Shown here: piece after piece, positions 28,847-37,642 of the stretch | Layout of the letters: every line of letters begins with the position of its first letter | Numbering within the stretch: position 1 is the first letter of the stretch | Assembly (NCBI GenBank): GCA_905221095.1 | Contig: CAJNBV010000008.1 | Coordinates: 12,169-76,168 of the forward strand | DNA: 64,000 bases | Source: a bacterium | GTDB taxonomy: Bacteria; Bacillota; Bacilli; Lactobacillales; Streptococcaceae | Direction: 5' to 3' | Translations under genes and position numbers: made by a program | Notes under the pieces: model-generated | The model's input: the letters and a program-made list of their open reading frames with translations, nothing else | Database searches by the model: none | What the model was told of the DNA's origin: nothing

Positions 28847-30325
28847 ATGAAAATTGAAATGAAGAACATTTCAAAATCTTTTGGGAATAATCGTGTTTTA
28901 GAAAGTATTGATTTGGTTCTTAATTCAGGAGAAGTTCATGCTTTAATGGGAGAGAATGGTGCAGGCAAATCAACCTTAATGAATATTTTAACTGGACTTT
29001 TTCCAGCTACTTCAGGAACTATTTTTATTGATGGGAAAGAAAAAACATTTTCTAATCCTCAAGAGGCAGAACGGTTTGGACTGAGTTTTATTCATCAAGA
29101 AATGAATACTTGGCCAGATATGACTGTACTTGATAATCTTTTTTTAGGAAGAGAAATTAAAAATTCGATTGGGTTTCTAGATAAAGCTAGTATGGAAAGG
29201 AAAGCTAAAGAAGCATTTAAACGTCTTAATATCTCAATTCCTCTCGATGCAATCATTGGTCAATTATCAGTCGGACAACAACAAATGATAGAAATAGCAA
29301 AATGTTTATTATCAGAAGTTTCCTTGTTAATTATGGATGAACCCACAGCAGCTTTAACTGATCGTGAAACTGAAACACTTTTTAAAGTGATAGAAGGATT
29401 AAAATCTGATGGTGTAGGTATTGTGTATATTTCACATCGGATGGAAGAAATCTTTAAGATTACAGATCTTATAACTGTTATGAGGGATGGGTTTGTAATT
29501 GATACCAAGAAAACGAAGTTAACTAATGCGGATGAATTAGTTCAAAAGATGGTGGGGCGTGAATTAGAAGATTACTATCCAGAAAAAAAGGCTGAGATTG
29601 GGAATATTGTTTTTCAAGCTAAGAATCTTTCTGGTTCTGCTTTTACGGATATTTCTTTCTATGTACGTCAAGGGGAAATTCTTGGTTTTTCTGGTTTGAT
29701 GGGTGCTGGTCGTACTGAAATAATGCGAGCAATTTTTGGAATTGATTCTTTAAAATCTGGTCAAATTATAATAAACGAAGAACAATTGATAATTAAAAAT
29801 CCTTTTGAAGCAATTAAGCATGGAATTGGTTTCTTAACAGAAGATCGTAAAGATGAGGGATTGATTTTAGATTTTTCTATTAAAGATAATATGACTTTAC
29901 CTAGTACTCGAGATTTTGTTAAAAATGGTATTTTTGATAATAAAACAAGTGATATATTTGTACAACGTTTAATTGATAGGCTACGAATTAAATCAGGTTA
30001 TCCAGATAAGGAAGTTGGAACACTTTCTGGTGGTAATCAACAGAAAGTAGTTTTAGCAAAATGGATAGGCATTGCACCAAAAGTACTGATTCTAGATGAG
30101 CCAACTCGTGGGGTAGATGTTGGGGCTAAGCGTGAAATTTACCAATTAATGAATGAATTGGCTGAACGAGGTGTGCCGATTATTATGGTATCTTCAGATT
30201 TACCAGAAGTGATTGGAGTCAGTGATCGCATTATGGTTATGCATGAAGGAAGAATTAGTGGAGAATTAACACGTCAAGAAGCTACACAAGAAAAAGTTAT
30301 GCAACTAGCTACAGGAGGACAATAG
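28847..30325 (+). CDS. rbsA: Ribose ABC transporter, double ATPase
   Basis: A 492-residue fused ABC ATPase of the carbohydrate CUT2 class. The first domain has Walker A GENGAGKST near residue 36 and signature LSVGQQQMIEIAKC. The second has the atypical GLMGAGRTE P-loop near residue 284 and LSGGNQQKVVLAKW near residue 393, with Walker B VLILDEPTRGVDVGAK. The ATG at 28847 follows GAAGGGGG at good spacing, whereas the TTG six bases earlier does not. It belongs to the same AT-rich operon. Confidence 0.93.
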   Translation: MKIEMKNISKSFGNNRVLESIDLVLNSGEVHALMGENGAGKSTLMNILTGLFPATSGTIFIDGKEKTFSNPQEAERFGLSFIHQEMNTWPDMTVLDNLFLGREIKNSIGFLDKASMERKAKEAFKRLNISIPLDAIIGQLSVGQQQMIEIAKCLLSEVSLLIMDEPTAALTDRETETLFKVIEGLKSDGVGIVYISHRMEEIFKITDLITVMRDGFVIDTKKTKLTNADELVQKMVGRELEDYYPEKKAEIGNIVFQAKNLSGSAFTDISFYVRQGEILGFSGLMGAGRTEIMRAIFGIDSLKSGQIIINEEQLIIKNPFEAIKHGIGFLTEDRKDEGLILDFSIKDNMTLPSTRDFVKNGIFDNKTSDIFVQRLIDRLRIKSGYPDKEVGTLSGGNQQKVVLAKWIGIAPKVLILDEPTRGVDVGAKREIYQLMNELAERGVPIIMVSSDLPEVIGVSDRIMVMHEGRISGELTRQEATQEKVMQLATGGQ

Positions 30326-30326
30326 T

Positions 30327-31271
30327 GTGAAAAATACTATGAAGTATATGTCAGAATTGACAACAGTAATAGCATTGATAATTTTAATGGCTGTCATCAC
30401 TATTATCAATTCAAATTTTTTAACAGCAAATAATCTGTTAAATTTACTATTGCAAGTAACATCAAATGCACTGATCGCTTTTGGAATGACCTTTGTTATT
30501 CTAACAGGTGGAATTGATTTATCAGTTGGATCAATTTTAGCCTTATCCAGTGCGCTAACCGCTGGCCTATTAGGATCTGGAATGCCTGTTACGTTAGCAA
30601 TTCTCATCTCTTTAATTTTGGGTTGTATTCTGGGGATGATGAATGGTTTATTGATTTCCTACGGGAAATTAGCTCCATTTATCGTTACTTTAGCAACTAT
30701 GACTATTTTTAGAGGCGCAACACTTGTTTATACAAATGGGAATCCTATCACAAAAGGATTAAGTGATACATTCTTATTTCAATTTTTGGGGCAAGGTTAT
30801 ATAGTCGGAATTCCATTTCCTGTAATTATTATGTTTATTGTATTTATTGTTTTATATGTTTTACTTCATAAAACAGCATTTGGTAAATCTGTGTATGCTA
30901 TAGGGGGGAATGAAAAAGCAGCATATATATCAGGTGTGAAACTAAATAAAGTGAAAATTATCATTTATTCAATTTCAGGTATTATGGCCTCAATTTCTGG
31001 ATTGATTATAACATCACGCTTAAGTTCTGCTCAACCAACAGCAGGTGCTAGTTATGAAATGGATGCTATTGCAGCTGTTGTTCTTGGGGGAACCTCTTTA
31101 TCAGGAGGTAAAGGTCGTATACTGGGGACTCTAATAGGTGCTTTAATTATTGGGGTTTTGAATAATGGGCTTAATATTATCGGTGTTTCAGCATTTTGGC
31201 AACAAGTAGTAAAAGGAGTTGTAATCTTAATTGCTGTTCTGATTGATCGTTTTAAAGTTGTAAAACAGTAG
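30327..31271 (+). CDS. rbsC: Ribose ABC transporter permease
   Basis: A 314-residue integral membrane permease of the BPD_transp_2 (CUT2) family with about ten hydrophobic segments. Hallmarks are GMTFVILTGGIDLSVGSILALSS near residue 53-75 and VVLGGTSLSGGKGRILGTLIGALIIG near residue 250-275. The GTG start at 30327 is preceded by AGGAGG at 30313-30318. It lies one base after the rbsA stop. It forms the channel used with RbsA and RbsB. Confidence 0.93.
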   Translation: MKNTMKYMSELTTVIALIILMAVITIINSNFLTANNLLNLLLQVTSNALIAFGMTFVILTGGIDLSVGSILALSSALTAGLLGSGMPVTLAILISLILGCILGMMNGLLISYGKLAPFIVTLATMTIFRGATLVYTNGNPITKGLSDTFLFQFLGQGYIVGIPFPVIIMFIVFIVLYVLLHKTAFGKSVYAIGGNEKAAYISGVKLNKVKIIIYSISGIMASISGLIITSRLSSAQPTAGASYEMDAIAAVVLGGTSLSGGKGRILGTLIGALIIGVLNNGLNIIGVSAFWQQVVKGVVILIAVLIDRFKVVKQ

Positions 31272-31375
31272 AATAATTTTTCAATTTTTTTGGAAATAGT
31301 AACAATTTATTAGATGGCGAACAATAATCGGGATTGAAACTATCCCTATAGATATATATTACGAGGAGTAATAAC

Positions 31376-32341
31376 ATGAAAATTATTAAAAAAATTAGCA
31401 TTTTTGCTTTGTTTGTAACATTTATTTTTGCTTTAGTAGCTTGTGGAAAAACTGGTTTAGGAAATTCATCAAATGATAATAAATCTACGACTCAAAAGTC
31501 GGCAAAAGAATTGAAATTAGGAGTTTCTATTTCGACTACTAACAATCCCTATTTTGTGGCTATGAAAGATGGTCTTGAAAAAGCCGCAGGAGAAAAAGAA
31601 GTAACTTTGAAGATAGCAGATGCACAAGATGATGCTGCTAGACAAGCAGATGATATTCAAAATTTTATTAGTCAAAATGTAGATGCTTTACTAATTAATC
31701 CAGTTGATTCTGATGCAATTGTTACATCTATTAAAGCTGCTAATAATGCAAATATTCCAGTAATCTTAATTGACCGCGGTAGTAATGGTGGTGAAGTCTT
31801 GACAACTGTTGCTTCTGATAACGTAGAAGCAGGTAAAATGGCTGCCGAATTTATTACCAAGCAATTGGGAGAAAAAGCAAAAACTTTTGAATTGTCAGGA
31901 GTCCCTGGCGCTTCTGCAACAGTAGATAGAGGTAAAGGATTTGAACAAATTTCAAAGACAAATTTAGATGTTCTTTCTAGTCAATCCGCTAATTTTGATC
32001 GTGCAAAAGCTTTGAATACAGCGCAAAATATGATTCAAGGAAACAAAGAAGTACAAGCAATCTTTGCACAGAATGATGAGATGGCATTAGGAGCTGCACA
32101 AGCAGTAAAAGCAGCTGGTCTTAGCAATGTATTAATTGTTGGTATTGATGGTCAACCAGATGCACATGACGCTATTGCAAAAGGTGATATTACTGCCACT
32201 ATTGCTCAGCAACCAGCTAAGATGGGTGAAATTGCTATTCAATCAGCAATTGATCATTATCAAGGGAAAAAACTGGAAAAAGAAACAGTTTCTCCAATTT
32301 ATCTTGTGACTAAGGATAATGTTGATCAACATAACTGGTGA
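31376..32341 (+). CDS. rbsB: Ribose-binding lipoprotein
   Basis: Extracellular substrate-binding protein, 321 residues, tethered as a lipoprotein. The N-terminus ends in a lipobox LVAC with Cys23, followed by a Ser/Asn-rich linker. The mature part reads LGVSISTTNNPYFVAMKDGLEKAA and VDALLINPVDSDAIV, typical of the RbsB group of CUT2 receptors. CGAGGAG precedes the ATG. A 104-base spacer with a small GGGAT/ATCCC hairpin near 31330-31346 separates it from rbsC and may help raise its expression over the other subunits. Confidence 0.92.
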   Translation: MKIIKKISIFALFVTFIFALVACGKTGLGNSSNDNKSTTQKSAKELKLGVSISTTNNPYFVAMKDGLEKAAGEKEVTLKIADAQDDAARQADDIQNFISQNVDALLINPVDSDAIVTSIKAANNANIPVILIDRGSNGGEVLTTVASDNVEAGKMAAEFITKQLGEKAKTFELSGVPGASATVDRGKGFEQISKTNLDVLSSQSANFDRAKALNTAQNMIQGNKEVQAIFAQNDEMALGAAQAVKAAGLSNVLIVGIDGQPDAHDAIAKGDITATIAQQPAKMGEIAIQSAIDHYQGKKLEKETVSPIYLVTKDNVDQHNW

Positions 32342-32417
32342 TATATTTTTAGTAAGTAGGTAGTTGTTAATTTTCATTCAATGTAGTTTTTAAATATCTT
32401 TGTTAGTATTTGAGCTA

Positions 32418-32559
32418 TTGGGTTCAAAAAGACCAGATTCCAAGCTTGGATCTGGCCTATGATATGTTACCTTTGATGGAAATGATGGAAGCTCCTGACA
32501 AGTCAGAGTTTTTCTACCGGCACCGTACAGAAGATGGCTGGGAGAAAGAAATTTTTTAA
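32418..32559 (+). pseudogene. 3' remnant of mutX
   Basis: The plus strand encodes VQKDQIPSLDLAYDMLPLM and on to EKEIF with a TAA stop. This matches the last 46 residues of MutX at 25889-26356, with changes such as RHRTEDGWEKE for RRTEDDWEKK. There is no start and no Nudix box, so it is a dead fragment. It is joined to the intact niaR gene, which suggests it is the old, resident 3' end. Confidence 0.87.
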
Positions 32560-32624
32560 TCTTTTACTAAATAACCGAGCTGATCCAAGGCCTCCTCGAT
32601 ATAGTGGAGGTCTTGTTGTGTTTC
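32418..32624. repeat. Flanking direct repeat of the ribose cassette, right copy
   Basis: Partner of 26215-26421. It contains the end of mutX and the start of the downstream convergent niaR tail. The left edge is sharp: upstream sequence is the AT-rich rbsB trailer with no mutX homology. Confidence 0.88.
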
Positions 32625-33071
32625 GGCTTCGACTAGGTGGTAATGAATGCCATCCGTCAATTCAGACAGAGGTCTAAAGTCAGAATGCTCGACTTGTTCT
32701 AGAAAATGTTGAACATCTCGGCGACAAGACAGTTTCAGCAAGGTTTCAATTTCTCCATAAACGGGATGGTCAATCAAGGTGTTTTGAACACGTCCACCAT
32801 TATCTACGATAGCGAGGAGTTCTTGCCCGATTTCTTCAACTTCATGTTTTACCTTGAAAAGTTTATGGACATAAGGATTGGTATCAACTTGCTTATAGAT
32901 GTAGCCACGATTGGTAGATAGGATAGGAGCGCCATCGGCTCTTAAAATTGCAATATCCTGAACAATGACCTGACGTGTGACATGAAAATGTTCAGCCAAA
33001 CTTTGACCATTGAGGGCTTTAGGAGCTTCTTTCAAGAGTTGGAGCAGGGCTTGTTTGCGATCTTTTGTCAT
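32556..33071 (-). CDS. niaR: Niacin-responsive repressor NiaR
   Basis: A 171-residue transcription repressor of NAD precursor genes. An N-terminal HTH_11 winged helix (LLQLLKEAPKALNGQSLAEHFHVTRQVIVQDIAILR) is followed by a 3H domain named for three conserved His, visible as LIDHPVYGEIE, CRRDVQHFLE and DGIHYHLVEAE. It is placed directly after niaX in the same direction, 11 bases apart. A likely operator lies upstream of niaX (33633-33646). Its 3' end is duplicated at 26353-26421. Confidence 0.9.
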   Translation of the reverse strand: MTKDRKQALLQLLKEAPKALNGQSLAEHFHVTRQVIVQDIAILRADGAPILSTNRGYIYKQVDTNPYVHKLFKVKHEVEEIGQELLAIVDNGGRVQNTLIDHPVYGEIETLLKLSCRRDVQHFLEQVEHSDFRPLSELTDGIHYHLVEAETQQDLHYIEEALDQLGYLVKD

Positions 33072-33082
33072 AGTTCTTCCTT

Positions 33083-33610
33083 TTAACGGCGTTTTCGAAG
33101 CACTTTATAGACAGCTAGTGCTAATGTATAGTCTACCATACTATGGATAATTGTGCCAAATCCAACTAGCACAAATAGAACATAGAACATATTTTCTACA
33201 TTGGTACCAGAAGTTGCGTAAAAAAGGACACAGGCTAATACTTCAGCAAGGGCATGCACGATAGCCAAAACAAAGTTGAAAATCCAGGAAGATTTTGGTT
33301 TATCTAGGGTATCGGGGAATTTTTGTAGGTAAAGAGCGCCCAAAGTCCCGAAAAAGATATGGGAAAAAGCTCGAAATACGATAACCATAGGATAGCCAGC
33401 CATCAAAAATCCAAAACTAGAGGCTAGGATGACAAAAACTGCCATCAAAGGCGATAAGAACATGGCAATAAAAATAGCGATGTGGCTACCCAACGTATAG
33501 GAAGCAGGTGGAATGACTATCTTAAAAGGCATAACAATGGGAATCAAAATCGCAATAGCCGTCAAGAGGGCAGTCATTGTCATAAATTGTGTCTTTTTCC
33601 GTGTATTCAT
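33083..33610 (-). CDS. niaX: Niacin ECF transporter substrate-binding subunit
   Basis: A membrane protein of 175 residues (starting MNTRKKTQFMTMTALLTAIAI) with about five or six hydrophobic segments. It resembles S-components of energy-coupling factor vitamin transporters. Linkage to niaR and the operator upstream support niacin as substrate. The ATG at 33610 has AAAGGAGA in front, so the longer frame beginning at 33664 is rejected. The shared ECF module (EcfA/EcfT) is not in this window. Confidence 0.82.
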   Translation of the reverse strand: MNTRKKTQFMTMTALLTAIAILIPIVMPFKIVIPPASYTLGSHIAIFIAMFLSPLMAVFVILASSFGFLMAGYPMVIVFRAFSHIFFGTLGALYLQKFPDTLDKPKSSWIFNFVLAIVHALAEVLACVLFYATSGTNVENMFYVLFVLVGFGTIIHSMVDYTLALAVYKVLRKRR

Positions 33611-33632
33611 AAGAATCTCCTTTTCGTCTGTA

Positions 33633-33646
33633 TATACACTAGTATA
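33633..33646 (-). promoter_or_regulatory. Candidate NiaR operator over the niaX promoter
   Basis: TATAC and GTATA are inverted around TAGT. On the minus strand the site overlaps the downstream edge of a promoter with TTGCTT and TACTAT 17 bases apart. The location in front of niaX-niaR fits autoregulation. Assignment to NiaR is inference. Confidence 0.55.
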
Positions 33647-33747
33647 GTACAATAAAGAAGACAATAAAGCAAGGATTTACTTAGGCGTATAAGTCATTTT
33701 AAGTTAAAAACTCGTAAACATTTCACTAATAATAGTAACGATATAGA

Positions 33748-33786
33748 GTAAAATCTCCACCTTCAAGCATGAAAGCGGAGATTGTT
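33748..33786 (-). terminator. Terminator after panT
   Basis: On the minus strand AATCTCC plus CTTTCA pairs with TTGAAG plus GGAGATT around a short loop, followed by TTTTA. It lies immediately past the panT stop. The T-run is short, so strength is uncertain. Confidence 0.6.
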
Positions 33787-33787
33787 T

Positions 33788-34351
33788 TTATTTCTTCAAT
33801 GTTTGTAGCCGTGGAACAATGGCTAGGGTTAGAACTGCGGAAATAACTAATTCAGCAATCGAATTTGTTGAAATAACGGTTGCTAAGAGTTTTTGGATAT
33901 TACCATCAAAAACATTTCCAAAAAGGTAGAAAATTCCACCAAGTACAAAAACGGTGTTGGTAAGTGAACCAAGGGCACCGGCTAGGATTAGCCCAGTCTT
34001 GTTTTTCATCAGTTTATAGACTAGATAAGGAGTTAAACCAATCAAAATACGTGGGACGATGGCAATGATAGCTGAGTAGATGTTTCCGTTTGGTACAAAA
34101 GGTGAGAAGAGGTAGCTTGTTGGTAGAATTGTAATCGTATTAACTGTCAAGCTAAGTAGTCCCATTAAAAATCCAAGTGTAACCCCAACTCGTGGACCGT
34201 AAATAATGCTGGCAATAATGACAGGAATATGAACGATAGTCGGTTTGATTGGGAATGGAAAAAGGTTAAAGATAAGCGAGCTCAGAAAGTGTATCACGAG
34301 CATGGTTGCAAAAAAGATAGCAATGGGTGCAATATTAGAGCGTTTTTTCAT
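33788..34351 (-). CDS. panT: ECF transporter S-component, probably pantothenate (PanT)
   Basis: A 187-residue membrane protein with about five or six hydrophobic segments, of the ECF S-component type. Its start overlaps coaC, and coaB lies just upstream, so the gene is cotranscribed with two enzymes that convert phosphopantothenate toward coenzyme A. This context supports uptake of pantothenate; sequence alone would not define the substrate. It would work with a shared EcfAT module encoded elsewhere. Confidence 0.75.
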   Translation of the reverse strand: MKKRSNIAPIAIFFATMLVIHFLSSLIFNLFPFPIKPTIVHIPVIIASIIYGPRVGVTLGFLMGLLSLTVNTITILPTSYLFSPFVPNGNIYSAIIAIVPRILIGLTPYLVYKLMKNKTGLILAGALGSLTNTVFVLGGIFYLFGNVFDGNIQKLLATVISTNSIAELVISAVLTLAIVPRLQTLKK

Positions 34352-34886
34352 CGAGAGTTTCCTTTATTCTTTCTAAAATAATTGTGAGGTCGGCTAAAGC
34401 TCCTCGTCCGTGGTCTCCACAAGCTAGTAGGGATTCCTTAGGAGCAATCAGCTGATAGCCGTAGGTTTCTAATGTTTTTAGATTAGCCTGAATTGCTGGA
34501 TGGTCATACATTTTTGTATTCATAGCAGGAGCTATTAGTTTAGGAATATGACTGGGCAAGGCTAGAGCTGTACAAGTTACCATGTTGTCCGCAAAACCAT
34601 GGGCTAGTTTTGCAATAGTGTTAGCTGTTGCAGGGACCACGATAAATAAATCCGCCTTTTTTCCAAGTTCGATATGATTGACTTGATCAGGATAGGGTTC
34701 CTTCATAACATCCAAGTGGACAGGATTCTGCGATAAGACCTGTAGTGTTAAAGGTTGGATAAACTCTGTAGCAGCCTGAGTCATTAAAACAGTGACTTGA
34801 TGACCTTGTTTTTTTAGAGAACTGACTAAATCTGCCGACTTATAAGAGGCGATTGAGCCCGTTACAGCCAAGAGAATGTTTGCCAT
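34335..34886 (-). CDS. coaC: Phosphopantothenoylcysteine decarboxylase
   Basis: Flavin-dependent (FMN) decarboxylase of coenzyme A synthesis, 183 residues. AVTGSIASYKSADLVS (7-22), PATANTIAKLAHGFADN near residue 81-97 and the substrate loop PAMNTKMYDHPA near residue 118-129 are typical. ACGDHGRGAL holds the conserved active-site Cys. The enzyme is a separate polypeptide here rather than a fusion with CoaB, as is usual for streptococci. It lies 11 bases after coaB and overlaps panT by 17 bases. Confidence 0.92.
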   Translation of the reverse strand: MANILLAVTGSIASYKSADLVSSLKKQGHQVTVLMTQAATEFIQPLTLQVLSQNPVHLDVMKEPYPDQVNHIELGKKADLFIVVPATANTIAKLAHGFADNMVTCTALALPSHIPKLIAPAMNTKMYDHPAIQANLKTLETYGYQLIAPKESLLACGDHGRGALADLTIILERIKETLDEKTL

Positions 34887-34897
34887 AGCTTTCCTTT

Positions 34898-35587
34898 CTA
34901 AGAATGATAGTCTTGAATTTTTTCAAGGAGGAGTTTTGCAATTTCTTCTTTAGTGTTAACCGTTTGAAGATAATCTTTCTCAACAAAGATTGCACGATGC
35001 TGGTTCGCTGAGATTTGGGTCAAGTCATTTGCGATAATCAAGTCTGCTTGGTTCTTGATAAGACTTTTTCTAGCAATCTCGATGAGATAATCCTCAGAGA
35101 CATCAACCAGCAGTTTGAAACCAATCAGATGAATAGCAGGATTCCATTCCTTGACTAGGGAGATGATTTTGGGTGTTTTTTTCAAGAATAAAACCTGAAC
35201 CTCATCAGTTGAAGAAATCTTAGCTTGATGATTTTGCTTGCTTAAAAATTCTTCCAAATTAGAGCTAGCCTGAACTTCCTCCAGCCCTGTCATATAAACA
35301 GGACTATAGTCTGATACGGCCATAGAATGAATCAAAACCTGATAGTCCTTGACACGTTCTTGCATTTCTAATAGAAGGTCCTTGGTATTGTTAATTTCTC
35401 GAATACTTAGGTTGGGATGAGCTTCTGGCTTCAAAGATCGTTTTGTCGTAATTAAACAAACTTCATGTCCAGCAGCAAGCAAGGTCTCTGTGATAATTTT
35501 CCCCAAGCGACCTGTAGAATGGTTAGTGATGGAACGGACGCTATCGATAGCTTCACTGGTACCGCCCGATGTAACTAAAATTTTCAT
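34898..35587 (-). CDS. coaB: Phosphopantothenate-cysteine ligase
   Basis: The 229-residue synthetase joins phosphopantothenate with cysteine. It starts MKILVTSGGTSEAIDSVRSITNHSTGRLG, the CoaB nucleotide-binding motif, and has ADLIIANDLTQI near residue 190. The ATG at 35587 starts directly at the family N-terminus. No ribosome binding site is visible, and a TGTACAAT extended -10 lies 9 bases before the ATG, so the mRNA may have almost no leader. A GTG five codons upstream (35602) lies inside that -10 and is unlikely. Confidence 0.88.
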   Translation of the reverse strand: MKILVTSGGTSEAIDSVRSITNHSTGRLGKIITETLLAAGHEVCLITTKRSLKPEAHPNLSIREINNTKDLLLEMQERVKDYQVLIHSMAVSDYSPVYMTGLEEVQASSNLEEFLSKQNHQAKISSTDEVQVLFLKKTPKIISLVKEWNPAIHLIGFKLLVDVSEDYLIEIARKSLIKNQADLIIANDLTQISANQHRAIFVEKDYLQTVNTKEEIAKLLLEKIQDYHS

Positions 35588-35728
35588 AGCACTATTGTAC
35601 ACAAAAATAAACGGTAAGTAAAATGAAAGTGATAAAATTTTGGTAAAAGGAAAGAATATAGTTTCAAACTATAAAGCCATATAAAATTTAAGAAAGGGCT
35701 CTAAAAACCTAAAAAACAGGGATATTCA

Positions 35729-35779
35729 CGAACGTTTAGAGAGTTTTGGGATGTTAAAAATCTTGTTTTGTGTTATAAT
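35729..35779 (+). promoter_or_regulatory. Promoter of fhs with possible PurR box
   Basis: TGTTATAAT at 35771-35779 is an extended -10. About 40 bases upstream, ATTCACGAACGTT contains the CGAAC core of PurR boxes (35729-35733). Since fhs feeds formyl groups to purine synthesis, PurR control is plausible, but only one weak box is seen. Confidence 0.4.
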
Positions 35780-35812
35780 GAATTATCATATAAGAGGTTA
35801 GAGGAGTTTTGA

Positions 35813-37483
35813 ATGAAAACAGATATTGAAATCGCACAGAGTATTGAGTTGAAGCCAATCGTTGATGTTGTAGAGAAACTTGGAATTTCTTACGACGATT
35901 TGGAGTTGTATGGAAAATACAAGGCTAAACTCAGCTTTGATAAAATTCGTGCAGTTGAGAGCAATCCAGTCGGTAAATTAATTTTGGTTACTGCCATCAA
36001 TCCAACGCCTGCAGGTGAAGGAAAATCAACCATTACCATTGGTCTGGCGGATGCCTTGAATAAAATTGGCAAGAAAACCATGATTGCTATTCGCGAACCA
36101 TCTCTTGGTCCAGTAATGGGAATTAAGGGTGGTGCTGCTGGTGGTGGTTATGCCCAAGTTCTGCCAATGGAAGACATCAATCTCCACTTTACTGGGGATA
36201 TGCATGCCATTACGACTGCCAACAATGCTCTTTCTGCCTTGATTGACAACCACTTGCACCAAGGAAATGAGTTGGGAATTGACCAACGTCGTATACTCTG
36301 GAAACGTGTTGTGGACTTGAACGACCGTGCTCTTCGCCATGTGACCGTTGGACTTGATGGCCCTCTAAATGGTATTCCACGCGAGGATGGCTTTGACATT
36401 ACCGTCGCTTCCGAAATCATGGCGATTCTATGCTTGGCAACGGACATCGAGGACTTGAAACGCCGTTTGGCTAATATTGTTATCGGTTATCGCTATGATC
36501 GTACCCCTGTTTCTGTAGGTGATTTGCAGGTTGAAGGTGCCTTAGCTTTGATTTTGAAGGATGCGATTAAGCCGAACCTGGTTCAGACAATTTACGGAAC
36601 ACCTGCCTTTGTGCACGGTGGTCCATTTGCCAATATTGCTCACGGATGTAACTCTGTCTTGGCAACTACAACAGCTCTTCACTTGGCTGATTACACAGTT
36701 ACTGAAGCTGGTTTTGGTGCAGACCTTGGTGCTGAGAAATTCCTTGATATTAAGACACCAAACTTGCCAACATCTCCAGATGCAGTAGTTATTGTTGCAA
36801 CCCTTCGCGCCCTTAAGATGAATGGTGGTGTGGCTAAAGACGCTCTGACAGAAGAAAACGTAGAAGCAGTTCGTGCAGGTTTTGCTAACTTGAAACGCCA
36901 CGTTGAAAATATCCGTAAATTTGGAGTACCTGCAGTCGTAGCTATTAATGAATTTGTCTCTGATACAGAAGCTGAAATTGCAGCCTTGAAAGAACTCTGT
37001 GCTTCTATTGATGTGCCAGTTGAACTAGCAAGTGTCTGGGCTGATGGTGCAGAAGGTGGAGTAGCACTTGCCGAAACAGTTGTTAAGACTATTGCTGAAA
37101 CTCCAGCCAACTATAAACGTTTGTATGACAATGGCCTTTCTGTTCAAGAAAAGATTGAAAAGATTGTTACTGAAATCTACCGTGGTAGCAAAGTAAACTT
37201 TGAGAAGAAAGCTCAAACACAAATCGCTCAAATCGTTCAAAACGGTTGGGACAAATTGCCAATCTGTATGGCTAAGACCCAGTATAGCTTCTCAGACAAT
37301 CCGAATGCACTTGGAGCACCTGAAAACTTTGAAATTACCATTCGTGAATTGGTACCAAAATTAGGTGCAGGCTTTATCGTTGCTCTAACTGGCGATGTCA
37401 TGACCATGCCAGGACTTCCAAAACGACCAGCAGCCCTCAACATGGATGTTGAAAGCGATGGAACCGTTCTAGGCTTGTTCTAA
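35813..37483 (+). CDS. fhs: Formate-tetrahydrofolate ligase
   Basis: ATP-dependent ligase that makes 10-formyl-THF from formate, supplying purine synthesis and initiator tRNA formylation. It has 556 residues, the normal length. The ATP loop is [18 protein letters not shown] near residue 64-81; [23 protein letters not shown] near residue 94-116 and the C-terminal [18 protein letters not shown] are conserved. GAGGAG precedes the ATG. Transcribed alone and closed by a hairpin terminator. Confidence 0.97.
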   Translation: MKTDIEIAQSIELKPIVDVVEKLGISYDDLELYGKYKAKLSFDKIRAVESNPVGKLILVTAINPTPAGEGKSTITIGLADALNKIGKKTMIAIREPSLGPVMGIKGGAAGGGYAQVLPMEDINLHFTGDMHAITTANNALSALIDNHLHQGNELGIDQRRILWKRVVDLNDRALRHVTVGLDGPLNGIPREDGFDITVASEIMAILCLATDIEDLKRRLANIVIGYRYDRTPVSVGDLQVEGALALILKDAIKPNLVQTIYGTPAFVHGGPFANIAHGCNSVLATTTALHLADYTVTEAGFGADLGAEKFLDIKTPNLPTSPDAVVIVATLRALKMNGGVAKDALTEENVEAVRAGFANLKRHVENIRKFGVPAVVAINEFVSDTEAEIAALKELCASIDVPVELASVWADGAEGGVALAETVVKTIAETPANYKRLYDNGLSVQEKIEKIVTEIYRGSKVNFEKKAQTQIAQIVQNGWDKLPICMAKTQYSFSDNPNALGAPENFEITIRELVPKLGAGFIVALTGDVMTMPGLPKRPAALNMDVESDGTVLGLF

Positions 37484-37500
37484 TAGTTTAATTGAATCTA

Positions 37501-37535
37501 AATGAGTTTGGAAATAATATCCAAGCTCATTTTTT
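37501..37535 (+). terminator. Terminator after fhs
   Basis: AATGAGTTTGG pairs with CCAAGCTCATT with one mismatch around a nine-base loop, then T4. Confidence 0.85.
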
Positions 37536-37642
37536 ATATAGATATAAGGAGTTGCCTTCTACACGTAACCAGTCTAGGTAAAGATATTTTCCCTGATTTC
37601 TGATATAATAGAAACATTGACTTCAAGAGTAAGGAAGAGAAG

